A stretch of DNA of 64,000 bases from Burkholderiaceae bacterium. Lineage in GTDB: Bacteria; Pseudomonadota; Gammaproteobacteria; Burkholderiales; Burkholderiaceae_C. Both the position numbers and the translations under genes were made by a program. Below are positions 56,111 through 64,000 of the stretch, in pieces (position 1 is the first letter of the stretch; each line of letters starts with the position of its first letter). The notes under the pieces were generated by a model. It was not told the origin of the DNA. It saw only the letters and a list, made by a program, of their open reading frames with translations, and searched no databases. The stretch lies in the NCBI GenBank assembly GCA_030654805.1, contig JAURWR010000040.1:1-64000 (forward strand), read 5' to 3'.

Positions 56111-58577
56111 AAAAGGAGAAAGTGTTCTGGGAGCTCGCCGGCGCGTCTCGCAGCAGCCGGTAACCAGGGACATTGTCCTTCAGCACCTGGAGCGGATTGG
56201 ACCCGAGCCGCGAGAGGCCGACCAGTTCGAGCTGGAAGAGCAAACGCGTTGTGGCTTCGGCCTGTCCGGTAGAGAGCCGCTCGGCCACGACCCGCGTGAT
56301 CCAGCAGCCGGCATCGTATTCGAGCCCGAGGATCGCATCGACGAGGCGGCTGTCGCGGGTGCTGTAGTTGACGCGGCCGACGGTGTAGAGCGAACCGTTG
56401 CAACTGGCCGGATCGCCACGTGACTCGCCAGCAAGATTGCGGGCGTCGGGGGTGCGCCCAAAGATCGGCCACTGCCAGCCAAGCTCCAGCTGCTCGCTCA
56501 AGTTTCGCGTCTGCCGGAAGACCGCACTGACGGTGTGGAACGGCTTCGGGGAATACGCCGCGCCGACGGTCGATCGCACGCTCGCGCCAAGCTGCGGGCT
56601 GTACTGCATCGTGGCCGACAACGACCAGTTGGGAATCACGCTCGTCGATCCGAGCAACAGCAGATCCGAGATGCGCTGCGTGAGCGTGGTGCCCTGGGGC
56701 GTGACCCGCTGGTCGCTGAACAGGTAGCGCTGCACCACGCCGAGTCGCATCGACTCGCCACCGCTGATTGGATCAAGCAGGCGGGTGGTCACTCCAGCGG
56801 TCAACTCGTGGGAGTCTGAAACACGGTCGACACCGGAGAATGCGTTCTCGGTGAATATCGACTCGAAGTTGAAGTCACGGGGCGCGGAATCAAAGTTCGG
56901 CAGGAAGCTCTGCTTGCGGTAGGGCGTGTTGACGTACAGCAGCCTCGGCTCCAGCGTCTGACGCAAGTCCTTGCCAAACCAGGACGAGTCCCGCTCCAGC
57001 ACCCAGGCGCTGTCGAGGCTGAAGGTCGGTATCACGCGCGTGGCCTGCTTGCGGCCGTCAGACATCGGGCTGTCGAGAGAATATGACGCGGCGTTCACGG
57101 ACACCTTCGGTGCCAGCGTCCAGCCGGGTGTCACCCACGGCCAGCTGAGGCTGGCAAGCGCATGCGCGCGCAGGCCGGTCAGGCGATTCGCGTTATTGAC
57201 ACTACCGATCGGGTTGGCAAACCGGTTGAACTCGCCCTCGAACTCGACCTCGAAGCCTTCGCCCACCGACTGCAGGGTCCGGGCGCCGATCTGCGGCAGG
57301 CGCTCGTACGGCGCGTCGATCAGGCTGCCTGCGTTTTGTAGAACCTGCCATCGCATCGCCCGAACATAAGTCGTCCATTCGCCAAATGGGCGCGTCGCCT
57401 GGATGTCGGAAAGCTGCAGCCGCGGCGTGATGGTGTTCAGGTCGCGCCGGAAGTCCTTCCAGTAGTTGTCGTCGGAGACACGCTGCACCTGGATTCTCAG
57501 GCGCGTCTCGTCAGGCCACGCAACCTCGTGCTTTGCCCCGAACGAATACCGCTCTCGACCCGCCTCGCGGTCGTTGGGCAACAGGTTCAGGTTGAGCTCA
57601 CCGTGATAGTTCTCCTCGAGGTAGCGAAACTCGCTGCCCAGACCCACTCCGCGCCGAAGGCTGGCCGAGGGGGTGAAGGTCGCATCCCGATTCGGCGCGA
57701 TGTTCCAGTACCAGGGCACCTCGACGCGCACGCCGCTGCGGCTGTCGATGGCGACGCTCGGGGGCAACCAACCGGACTTGCGCTCATCGGTCAGCGGAAA
57801 GCTCAACGCCGGGGCCCAGAGGATGGGCACGCCGAGGAAACGCAGCACCGCTCCCTCGGCAATGCCTTCGTTGTTGTTGAAGTCCATCTTGACGCGGTCG
57901 CTGGTCAACAGCCAGTCCGGGTCTCCGCTGCCGTCGGCCGGGCAACTGCTGTATGTCGCTTTTGTCGCGACCGTGCGTTGGCTGTCGATGAAATCGATGC
58001 GCTCGGCCTTTCCGCCGGCTGCGGTACGACCGAAGTAGTACGTCGGATGGATGAAGTACCCCTCGAAGCGCTGGACCTTCAATTGCAGCTCGGGGCCGGT
58101 GTAGCGGTTGCCTTCCTGGTTGATCTTCACGTTTCCACGTGCCAGTGCGAGGTCTTCGACCTGGTCATAGCTCAACAGGTCGGCCTGCAACGTCAGGTCG
58201 CCACGGCGAAGCACCGCGTCGCCTTCGGCAATCGTCTCCAGATCGGGACGACCGCGCACCTTTTGCGCAAGCACCGCGATCGGCAACTGCTTGCCGGCCT
58301 CACCGCGAGGCAGCGGCAGCAGCTTGGGGGAGAGCCGCAACTCGATGCCGGAGTCGGTAATCAACGGCAGCACCGGGATCTGTGCGGCGGCCGGCGCTGC
58401 GGCAGGTATCGGGACCGAGCCAATGGGCGGCCGACCCCACTGCGCCCAGGCTGGGCCACCGGCCGCCAGCAGCGCTGCGGTCAGTGGCAGCAGCGGCCAT
58501 GCACGGCCGCAACCCGGTGCGACAAGGGATGTCGAGCCGCCGGGACACAGCAAACGGACGAGTGGACGAGGCAGCAA
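56103..58577 (-). CDS. lptD: LPS-assembly protein LptD (start uncertain)
   Basis: LptD is the outer-membrane barrel that inserts lipopolysaccharide into the outer leaflet with LptE. The signal peptide core is AWPLLPLTAALLAAGGPAWAQ. An OstA-type periplasmic domain follows (EGDAVLRRGDLTLQADLLSYD) and then a long barrel with blocks such as DRVKMDFNNNEGIAEGAVLRF and LPPSVAIDSRSGVRVEVPWYW (read in parts). Two conserved cysteines lie in SSCPADG and the late DAGCW. No ATG or GTG lies in frame near the signal. TTG codons at 58619, 58577 or 58553 are possible, and I list the middle one. An ATG at 58653 (MDNQFYKPP) is one base out of frame. Confidence 0.9.
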   Translation of the reverse strand: MLPRPLVRLLCPGGSTSLVAPGCGRAWPLLPLTAALLAAGGPAWAQWGRPPIGSVPIPAAAPAAAQIPVLPLITDSGIELRLSPKLLPLPRGEAGKQLPIAVLAQKVRGRPDLETIAEGDAVLRRGDLTLQADLLSYDQVEDLALARGNVKINQEGNRYTGPELQLKVQRFEGYFIHPTYYFGRTAAGGKAERIDFIDSQRTVATKATYSSCPADGSGDPDWLLTSDRVKMDFNNNEGIAEGAVLRFLGVPILWAPALSFPLTDERKSGWLPPSVAIDSRSGVRVEVPWYWNIAPNRDATFTPSASLRRGVGLGSEFRYLEENYHGELNLNLLPNDREAGRERYSFGAKHEVAWPDETRLRIQVQRVSDDNYWKDFRRDLNTITPRLQLSDIQATRPFGEWTTYVRAMRWQVLQNAGSLIDAPYERLPQIGARTLQSVGEGFEVEFEGEFNRFANPIGSVNNANRLTGLRAHALASLSWPWVTPGWTLAPKVSVNAASYSLDSPMSDGRKQATRVIPTFSLDSAWVLERDSSWFGKDLRQTLEPRLLYVNTPYRKQSFLPNFDSAPRDFNFESIFTENAFSGVDRVSDSHELTAGVTTRLLDPISGGESMRLGVVQRYLFSDQRVTPQGTTLTQRISDLLLLGSTSVIPNWSLSATMQYSPQLGASVRSTVGAAYSPKPFHTVSAVFRQTRNLSEQLELGWQWPIFGRTPDARNLAGESRGDPASCNGSLYTVGRVNYSTRDSRLVDAILGLEYDAGCWITRVVAERLSTGQAEATTRLLFQLELVGLSRLGSNPLQVLKDNVPGYRLLRDAPASSQNTFSFYD

Positions 58578-58723
58578 AGGCGAAGAAATGCAGACGGGAG
58601 GAGGTGGCGCAGGCCACAAGCGCGAACGGCGGTTTGTAAAATTGATTATCCATGAGGGTGTGGCAGCGACTGCCCCCGTATGACCCGCCTTTTTGCCCCT
58701 GCGCGCCGACCCGCCGCCCTTCC

Positions 58724-59830
58724 ATGACCCCTCTGACTTCCTCCATCGCTCCTGATGTTCAACCTGGCGTGGTCTGGGCCGACCCGGTCCGACGCGATGG
58801 CTTCCATTGCTGGATCGACGCGATCGCTCCCGTGCATGGCCTGCGCGCCGAGACGCTGCGGCCCGCATCCAGTGACGCGAGTTTCCGGCGCTACCTGCGC
58901 ATCGACGGCACCGCGACCAGCTTCATCGTGATGGATGCGCCACCCACACACGAGGACGTGCGCCCCTTCGTGGCCGTGGCCTCTCTGATACGGGACGCAC
59001 ACCTGAACGCGCCCCACGTGCTGGCACAGGATGTCGAGCACGGCTTCTTGCTGCTGAGCGACCTCGGCTCCCGGCTCTACCTCGGAGAGTTGCAGACCGC
59101 GGTGGCAGTTGAGGACCATCCCACTGTCGAACGCCTGATGCGCTCCGCGATGTCGGCACTGGTCGCGTGGCAGCAGCGCGTCGATGCGAGTACCTTGCCG
59201 GCGTACGACGACGCGCTGCTGCGACGCGAGCTGGCGCTGTTTCCCGAGTGGTGCGTGCAGCGCGAGTTCGGCGTCACCTGGACCGCCGACGAGCAGGCGA
59301 CCTGGGCCACCACCTGCGACCTGCTGGTGAACAGCGCGCTGGCCCAGCCGACGGTGGCGGTGCACCGCGACTACATGCCGCGCAACCTGATGGTGTGCGA
59401 TGCAACCGCAGTCGGCGAGGACGTGCTGGCCAGCCCTGGCATCCTCGACTTCCAGGACGCGGTGCGCGGACCGATTAGCTACGACGTGGCGTCAATGTTG
59501 CGCGACGCTTTCATCAGCTGGGACGAGGAACAGGAGCTCGACTGGGCGATCCGCTACTGGCAGCAGGCGCGCAAGGCCGGCCTGCCGGTGCCGGCCGACT
59601 TCGGCGAGTTCTGGAAGCCTCTCGAATGGATGGGCCTGCAACGCCATCTGAAAGTGCTGGGCATCTTCTGCCGCCTCAAGCACCGCGACGGCAAGCCGGC
59701 CTACAGCACCGACCTGCCTCGGTTCTTCCACTACGCACACAAGGTGGCAACTCGATACGAAGGCCTGGGCCCGCTGGCGCGTCTGATCGAGCCGCTGATG
59801 GGTGCCACGCGAGTCGACGCGTTCTACTGA
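58724..59830 (+). CDS. amgK: Anomeric amino-sugar kinase AmgK-type phosphotransferase
   Basis: AmgK phosphorylates N-acetylmuramate and N-acetylglucosamine at C1 in cell-wall recycling. The 368-residue protein belongs to the aminoglycoside phosphotransferase-like family (COG3178). It has the catalytic block TVAVHRDYMPRNLMV and the metal-binding LDFQDAVRGP, and its N-terminal lobe has SSDASFRRYLRI. As in Pseudomonas it is divergent from lptD. The nucleotidyltransferase partner murU, which usually follows amgK directly, is missing here. The ATG at 58724 fits the family start better than the upstream GTG. Confidence 0.87.
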   Translation: MTPLTSSIAPDVQPGVVWADPVRRDGFHCWIDAIAPVHGLRAETLRPASSDASFRRYLRIDGTATSFIVMDAPPTHEDVRPFVAVASLIRDAHLNAPHVLAQDVEHGFLLLSDLGSRLYLGELQTAVAVEDHPTVERLMRSAMSALVAWQQRVDASTLPAYDDALLRRELALFPEWCVQREFGVTWTADEQATWATTCDLLVNSALAQPTVAVHRDYMPRNLMVCDATAVGEDVLASPGILDFQDAVRGPISYDVASMLRDAFISWDEEQELDWAIRYWQQARKAGLPVPADFGEFWKPLEWMGLQRHLKVLGIFCRLKHRDGKPAYSTDLPRFFHYAHKVATRYEGLGPLARLIEPLMGATRVDAFY

Positions 59831-59848
59831 CCTTGCGGCGTCTGCGGC

Positions 59849-61327
59849 TCAGGCTCGCACCACCGTGACGGTGCAGTCCGCCTGCGCCACCACCTGCGAG
59901 CTGATGCTGCCGAGGTAACGACGCAGCGTCGAGTTGCCTCGCGCGCCCATCACGATCTGATCGACCTGGTTGCGTGCGGCAAAGTCGACGATGGCTGCTG
60001 CGGCATCAGGCGCCTCGAGCACGTGGAATGTCAGGCGCCCGTCTTCGAGGTTCAGCTGCTTGCTGATCGGTCGCGCCCAATGCTTCAGGCCGACCAGCTG
60101 CTTGACGTGGCGGCTCTGGCCATCAGGATCGACCAGCTGATCCATGCCGATGCGCGCGGTCTTCATCACGCTCACGCAGGCCAAACGGGCGCCGGGTTCG
60201 GTCACCACGATGCGGCGCACCGTCTCGCGCAGCCGCTCGAGCAACTCGTCCGCAGCCTGATCGACGTCGATGGCAGCCATCACGATCGGGCATCGCATGA
60301 CCCGGCTGGTCACGCCCTCGACCGGGACACTCTCGGGTTCGGCACCGATGGCGAAGAACCAGCGCTTCAGCCGCTGGAGCGCGCCGCTGACGTGCGCGCG
60401 CTGGGCCCGGGCCGTGAGCGGCACCTGCGTCGGGTCCTGCAGGGCCAGCGCCAGCTGCGCACCGCTCTGCCAGCGTTGCTCGGCCTTCACTTCCAGGCAT
60501 TTCAGGATCACCTCCTGCAGCCAGGGCGGGCAATCCGCACGCAGTGCGCGCGGCGGAATCGGGTCCACGTAGAGGCGGCGGCGCAGGCCGCGTACCGTGA
60601 CGGGCGATCCGAAAGGCCGCTGGCCGGTGGTGAAGTGATAGAGCATCACTCCCAGTGCGAACAGGTCGGAGCGCGGATCGTCGCGCACGTATTGAACCTG
60701 TTCGGGCGAGATGTACGGCCCGGTGCCCATCGGCAGTGAGAACTCCTCGTCCAGCAGGTCGGGCAAGCGGTCGTGGTGCGACAGGCCGAAGTCGACCATC
60801 ACCGCCATACCGTCGGGCCGGAAGACGATGTTGCTGGGCTTCACATCGAGGTGCACCAGATGCTGGCGGTGCAGGTCGTGCAGCGCGGTGGCGACGCGCG
60901 AGCCGATCTCGATGACTTCGTCGATCGCCAGCGGCGCTTCGTCGAGACGCGCGCGCAGCGACGGCCCGTCGATGCGCTCCATCACGAGGTAGGGCTCGCG
61001 GCTGAAATCACCCCGCGCGACAAAGCGCGGCACGTGCGGGCCCTGTAACGCCGGCAGGATCATCTGCTCGACCTCGAAGCCGACGATCGAGGCGGGGTCT
61101 TCACCGCCCATGATGCGCGGCACTTTCATGATCAGCGGCAGATCGGCAGGGATGTCGGTCGGCGTGGGCTCGATCCCTTCGGCACCCGGCACGCGGGTCA
61201 CCCGCCACAGGTGTGCCATGCCACCGGTGTGCAGCTTCTCTTCGAGCTGCCAGCCATCGACGATGGCGCCGACGACCAGCGGTGCGCGGACGACCGGCCC
61301 CAGTGTGGAGTCTGTTTCAGTTTCCAT
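59849..61327 (-). CDS. Serine/threonine protein kinase fused to a universal-stress-protein domain
   Basis: The 492-residue cytoplasmic protein has an N-terminal eukaryotic-type kinase domain (about 25-290): a weak glycine loop HTGGMAHLW, the lysine K68 (LIMKVP), catalytic loop HLDVKPSN (159-166, with Leu in place of the Arg of HRD) and DFG (179-181). A C-terminal UspA domain (about 345-492) has the ATP-binding pattern GARGNSTLRRYLGS. The frame overlaps the upstream phosphoesterase by 11 bases. The kinase might phosphorylate itself or proteins in stress. No membrane segment is present. Confidence 0.87.
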   Translation of the reverse strand: METETDSTLGPVVRAPLVVGAIVDGWQLEEKLHTGGMAHLWRVTRVPGAEGIEPTPTDIPADLPLIMKVPRIMGGEDPASIVGFEVEQMILPALQGPHVPRFVARGDFSREPYLVMERIDGPSLRARLDEAPLAIDEVIEIGSRVATALHDLHRQHLVHLDVKPSNIVFRPDGMAVMVDFGLSHHDRLPDLLDEEFSLPMGTGPYISPEQVQYVRDDPRSDLFALGVMLYHFTTGQRPFGSPVTVRGLRRRLYVDPIPPRALRADCPPWLQEVILKCLEVKAEQRWQSGAQLALALQDPTQVPLTARAQRAHVSGALQRLKRWFFAIGAEPESVPVEGVTSRVMRCPIVMAAIDVDQAADELLERLRETVRRIVVTEPGARLACVSVMKTARIGMDQLVDPDGQSRHVKQLVGLKHWARPISKQLNLEDGRLTFHVLEAPDAAAAIVDFAARNQVDQIVMGARGNSTLRRYLGSISSQVVAQADCTVTVVRA

Positions 61328-62060
61328 CGGCGAGTCGGGCAGCGAGCGACTGCGGCAACCCGGCCGCGCGGATCTTGGCCATCGCGGCCTCGTGGTCGTA
61401 CGGAACGCGCCAGTACGTGAGCTGCGTCGCATCCTCGTCGTAAAGGGCGTAGCACGCAGCCGGATTGCCATCGCGCGGCTGACCCGCTGATCCAGGAATC
61501 ACCAGCCAGCGGCGGCTGGCAAGCAGCGGGATCGCCTCACCGGCCACGGGAACGAAGGAACCGGACTTGCCCGCCACCGACAGGTGGTAAAGCATGGGCT
61601 CGTGCATGTGACCGCAGAAGGTGATCCGCTGGCGCGTGGCCTGCAGGCTGCGCACCGCCTCGGACTTGCCCTCGACGTAGGCCCAATCCGGAGGGGCGTA
61701 GGCGTTCGCGTGCACGAACAACAGGTCGCCGCGCTCGTGGGTCAACGGCAACCGGGCAAGGAAATCGAGCTGGCCGACGTCGAGCCGCTCGCGCGTCCAC
61801 TCGACCACGAAGCGCGCGTCCGCACGCATCGTGGTCCGCGCTCCTTGCACGACCGCCGCGTCGTGGTTGCCCATCACGACCGTGGCGCCGCGCTCCACAT
61901 GCTGGCGAACGCAGTCCACGACCCAAGCGGGATCGGCACCGTAGCCGACGAAGTCACCGACAAAAGCGTGTTGTTGTGCACCCTGCATCGCCGCATGTTC
62001 CAGCACCGCCTGAACCGCCTCGCGGTTGGCGTGCAGATCGGTGATGACGGCGATCTTCAT
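61317..62060 (-). CDS. Calcineurin-like metallophosphoesterase
   Basis: The 247-residue protein has the two-metal phosphatase motifs: TDLHANREA (D8, H10), GDFVGYG (D36), GNHDAAV (N65, H66), then FCGHMHEP with two late histidines. This layout belongs to the YfcE/PrpE-like group that acts on phosphoproteins or small phosphodiesters. Its end overlaps the kinase start by 11 bases. A phosphatase and a kinase in one coupled transcript suggest that the phosphoesterase may reverse the kinase reaction, though this is inference. Confidence 0.87.
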   Translation of the reverse strand: MKIAVITDLHANREAVQAVLEHAAMQGAQQHAFVGDFVGYGADPAWVVDCVRQHVERGATVVMGNHDAAVVQGARTTMRADARFVVEWTRERLDVGQLDFLARLPLTHERGDLLFVHANAYAPPDWAYVEGKSEAVRSLQATRQRITFCGHMHEPMLYHLSVAGKSGSFVPVAGEAIPLLASRRWLVIPGSAGQPRDGNPAACYALYDEDATQLTYWRVPYDHEAAMAKIRAAGLPQSLAARLADGN

Positions 62061-62118
62061 GGCTCGGCTATTCTGAACCGCCCTTCACCATCCATCATTA
62101 CGGTGCAGAAACTTCAGC

Positions 62119-62862
62119 ATGAATTTGCCCGCCTCAACGCTCACGATTTTTCTCACCGCCGCATTTGCACTCGGCCTGATGTGCTGGGAGCGCGCGCGAC
62201 CCCATGTGGATTACCCGACCGACTGGCACTGGGTGGCTCGGGCAACGGGTTTCGGTTTGACCGGCGTCTTATTGACGATGCTCTTGGGTGGATGGATCGA
62301 GGCTCATGCCACCGTGTTTTCATTTTTGCGACAAGATAACTCCCTGACTGCGCTGCCTGACTATCTACAGGGTTTCATCGGTTATCTCTGCGTGACTTTC
62401 ATCGTGTACTGGTGGCACCGTTTCCGCCATCAAAGCGACCGCTTGTGGACACTGTTCCACCAGATTCATCACAGCACCTACCGACTCGAAGTCGCAACCG
62501 CCTTCTACGCACACCCGACCGATTTCCTGGCAACCACCTTGATCGTCAGCGCGGTGTCCTATGGGCTGCTGGGCTACGGTCTGGACGCGGCGGCCTGGAC
62601 GGCGTTCTGGGTCGGCATATTCGAGTTGTGGGAGCACACGAACATCCAAACCCCTCGCTGGCTGGGCTATGTCATCGTCCGACCCGAAATGCACCGCGTG
62701 CATCACGAGAAAGACCAGCACAGGAACAACTATGGTCTTCCGATCTGGGACATGCTGTTCGGAACCTATGAAAACTCCATGCGATCTGTCGCCTGCGGTT
62801 TCAGCAAAGAACAGGAGGAACGGGTTTTATCGATGCTGCTCTTCAAGCACGCCGATCGATAA
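62119..62862 (+). CDS. Fatty acid hydroxylase / sterol desaturase family protein
   Basis: The product is a membrane diiron oxygenase of 247 residues. It has about four helices and the three histidine clusters HRFRH, HQIHHS and HRVHHEKDQHRNNYG, which bind the two irons. Members hydroxylate or desaturate lipids such as sterols, carotenoids or fatty acyl chains, and the substrate here is open. Its base composition is lower in GC (about 48% in the line at 62281) than its neighbours, suggesting later acquisition. It stands alone between the phosphoesterase and mnmE. Confidence 0.88.
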   Translation: MNLPASTLTIFLTAAFALGLMCWERARPHVDYPTDWHWVARATGFGLTGVLLTMLLGGWIEAHATVFSFLRQDNSLTALPDYLQGFIGYLCVTFIVYWWHRFRHQSDRLWTLFHQIHHSTYRLEVATAFYAHPTDFLATTLIVSAVSYGLLGYGLDAAAWTAFWVGIFELWEHTNIQTPRWLGYVIVRPEMHRVHHEKDQHRNNYGLPIWDMLFGTYENSMRSVACGFSKEQEERVLSMLLFKHADR

Positions 62863-62876
62863 CCACGTCGCACGGG

Positions 62877-64000
62877 TCACTTACCGATACAGAACCGGCT
62901 GAATATCTCGCCGAGCAACTCATCCGGCGTCGATTGACCGACGATCTCGCCGAGGGCGCCTTGTGCAAGGCGCAGTTCTTCGGCCAACAGATCGAGCGCG
63001 GGCGCAACGCCGGTCAATTGCCGCGTCGCTTCATCGACATGCGCACGCGTCTGCTGCAACGCGTGGACATGCCTTGCTCGTGCGGTGTAGACGCCCTCGG
63101 GGTGCTCATGCCAGCCCGCCAGTTCCAGCAGGCGTCGGCGCAGCGCGTCGAGCCCGGCGCCGGTCTTGGCCGAAAGCCGCAGATCCGATGGGCCGCCAGC
63201 GGCGGAGCCCTGCGACAAGTCGGCCTTGTTGTAGACATCGAGCACGCGGCCGGCTCCAGCCAAAGAGCGCGGCAGGCGCTGTCGAATGGACTCATCGCCC
63301 GCGTCGTGATTTGGGTCGCCCATCCGCGTCAAGTCATGCAGGAACAGCAACGCATCGGCACCCTCGATCTCGGCCCAACTGCGCGCAATGCCGATCTGCT
63401 CGATGGTGTCGTCGGTCTCACGCAAGCCGGCGGTGTCGATCACATGGACCGGAACCCCTTCGATCTGAATCGTCTGGCTGACCTTGTCGCGCGTCGTGCC
63501 GGGGATCGGCGTCACGATGGCGAGCTCGGCACCGGCCAGCGCATTCAACAGCGAACTCTTGCCCACGTTGGGCTGACCGGCAATCACCACCGTGATGCCG
63601 TCGCGCAGCAAGGCGCCCTGGCGTGTCCGCTCCTCGATGCCACGCAGCTTGTCCGTGATCGCCGAGAGCTGCCCTTGCGCATCGGCCTGCTGCAGGAAGT
63701 CGATGTCTTCTTCGGGAAAGTCGAGCGTGGCCTCGACCAGCATGCGCAGGCGCATCAGTTGTGCATCGAGTTCGCCGATCTCGGCCGAGAAGCCGCCGCT
63801 CAGCGAACGGGTCGCCGAGCGTGCGGCGGCCTCGGTGCTGGCATCGATGAGATCACTGACGGCTTCAGCCTGGGCCAGGTCGAGCTTGTCGTTGAGGTAG
63901 GCACGCTCGGTGAATTCACCCGGCACAGCGAGGCGCAACCCGGGCAGCACCGGCTGGCCGGTGGTGGTGTCGATCGCCGATGCGGCCTCGAGGCAGCGCG
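62877..64000 (-). CDS. mnmE: tRNA modification GTPase MnmE, C-terminal part (runs off the window)
   Basis: MnmE works with MnmG to modify the wobble uridine of several tRNAs. The frame stays open to the window edge, and about 374 residues are visible. The G domain has GQPNVGKSS (G1), PGTTRD (G2), DTAGLRE (G3) and the NKAD motif (G4, in DVYNKADLS). The C-terminal FCIGK carries the catalytic cysteine. It lies convergent with the fatty acid hydroxylase gene. The N-terminal folate-binding domain is only partly inside the window. Confidence 0.96.
   Translation of the reverse strand, partial: RCLEAASAIDTTTGQPVLPGLRLAVPGEFTERAYLNDKLDLAQAEAVSDLIDASTEAAARSATRSLSGGFSAEIGELDAQLMRLRMLVEATLDFPEEDIDFLQQADAQGQLSAITDKLRGIEERTRQGALLRDGITVVIAGQPNVGKSSLLNALAGAELAIVTPIPGTTRDKVSQTIQIEGVPVHVIDTAGLRETDDTIEQIGIARSWAEIEGADALLFLHDLTRMGDPNHDAGDESIRQRLPRSLAGAGRVLDVYNKADLSQGSAAGGPSDLRLSAKTGAGLDALRRRLLELAGWHEHPEGVYTARARHVHALQQTRAHVDEATRQLTGVAPALDLLAEELRLAQGALGEIVGQSTPDELLGEIFSRFCIGK

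Overview
The window is about 64 kb of a high-GC chromosome from a betaproteobacterium of the order Burkholderiales, most like the Leptothrix/Rubrivivax/Sphaerotilus group. This rests on product similarity and gene order read from the translations, not on a database search. Coding density is high, nearly all genes are core chromosomal genes, and I see no rRNA, tRNA, prophage, insertion sequence or CRISPR array.

Layout. 1-3.5 kb (minus strand): succinyl-CoA synthetase (sucD partial, sucC), then recX-recA with a LexA box. 3.7-8.3 kb (plus): a TctD/TctE-type two-component pair, an M20 peptidase carrying an in-frame repeat element, and an orphan FliL-like protein. 8.3-13.4 kb (minus): a Nit2-type amidase and the giant envelope protein YhdP. 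13.6-17.1 kb (plus): glnE and a rhombosortase-like rhomboid protease. 17.2-18.6 kb (minus): a heptose-phosphate adenylyltransferase and a ferritin-like diiron protein.

18.8-29.1 kb is the first accessory-looking block. A CarH/LitR-type MerR regulator with a cobalamin-binding domain diverges from a periplasmic glutathione peroxidase. Behind it is a long one-strand run: FAD amine oxidase (COG2907), DUF1365, cyclopropane-fatty-acid synthase-type methyltransferase, chalcone-isomerase-like protein, GPH-type transporter, DUF3833 lipoprotein, short-chain dehydrogenase, SnoaL-like protein and a renalase-like FAD protein. This resembles membrane-lipid modification loci that respond to light or singlet oxygen.

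29.2-37.0 kb: an MFS transporter, an unlisted 55-aa membrane protein and corA (minus); hpf, ptsN and hprK (plus); fur divergent from bamE; then dapB, exbB and exbD. 37.0-40.2 kb (minus) is the second accessory block: a nucleotidyltransferase, an HprK-related kinase and a PqqD-like (RRE) protein, overlapping by 4 bases each. They lie downstream of a low-GC gene for a cysteine-containing, apparently Tat-exported protein. This matches the poorly understood HPr-rel-A system and has the parts list of RiPP tailoring. It sits, with riboswitch-controlled thiC, between exbD and leuS.

42.7-50.1 kb: leuS, lptE and holA (plus), then ghrA, a pncC/cinA domain protein, pgpA and thiL (minus). 50.3-53.9 kb: maeB, a secreted barnase-type RNase, its barstar inhibitor with a 19-bp hairpin over the stop codon, and a 41-aa ORF. 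54-58.6 kb (minus): ksgA, surA and lptD without pdxA between surA and ksgA. 58.7-64 kb: amgK (plus), a Ser/Thr kinase-UspA fusion overlapping a metallophosphoesterase (minus), a low-GC fatty acid hydroxylase (plus) and mnmE (minus, partial).
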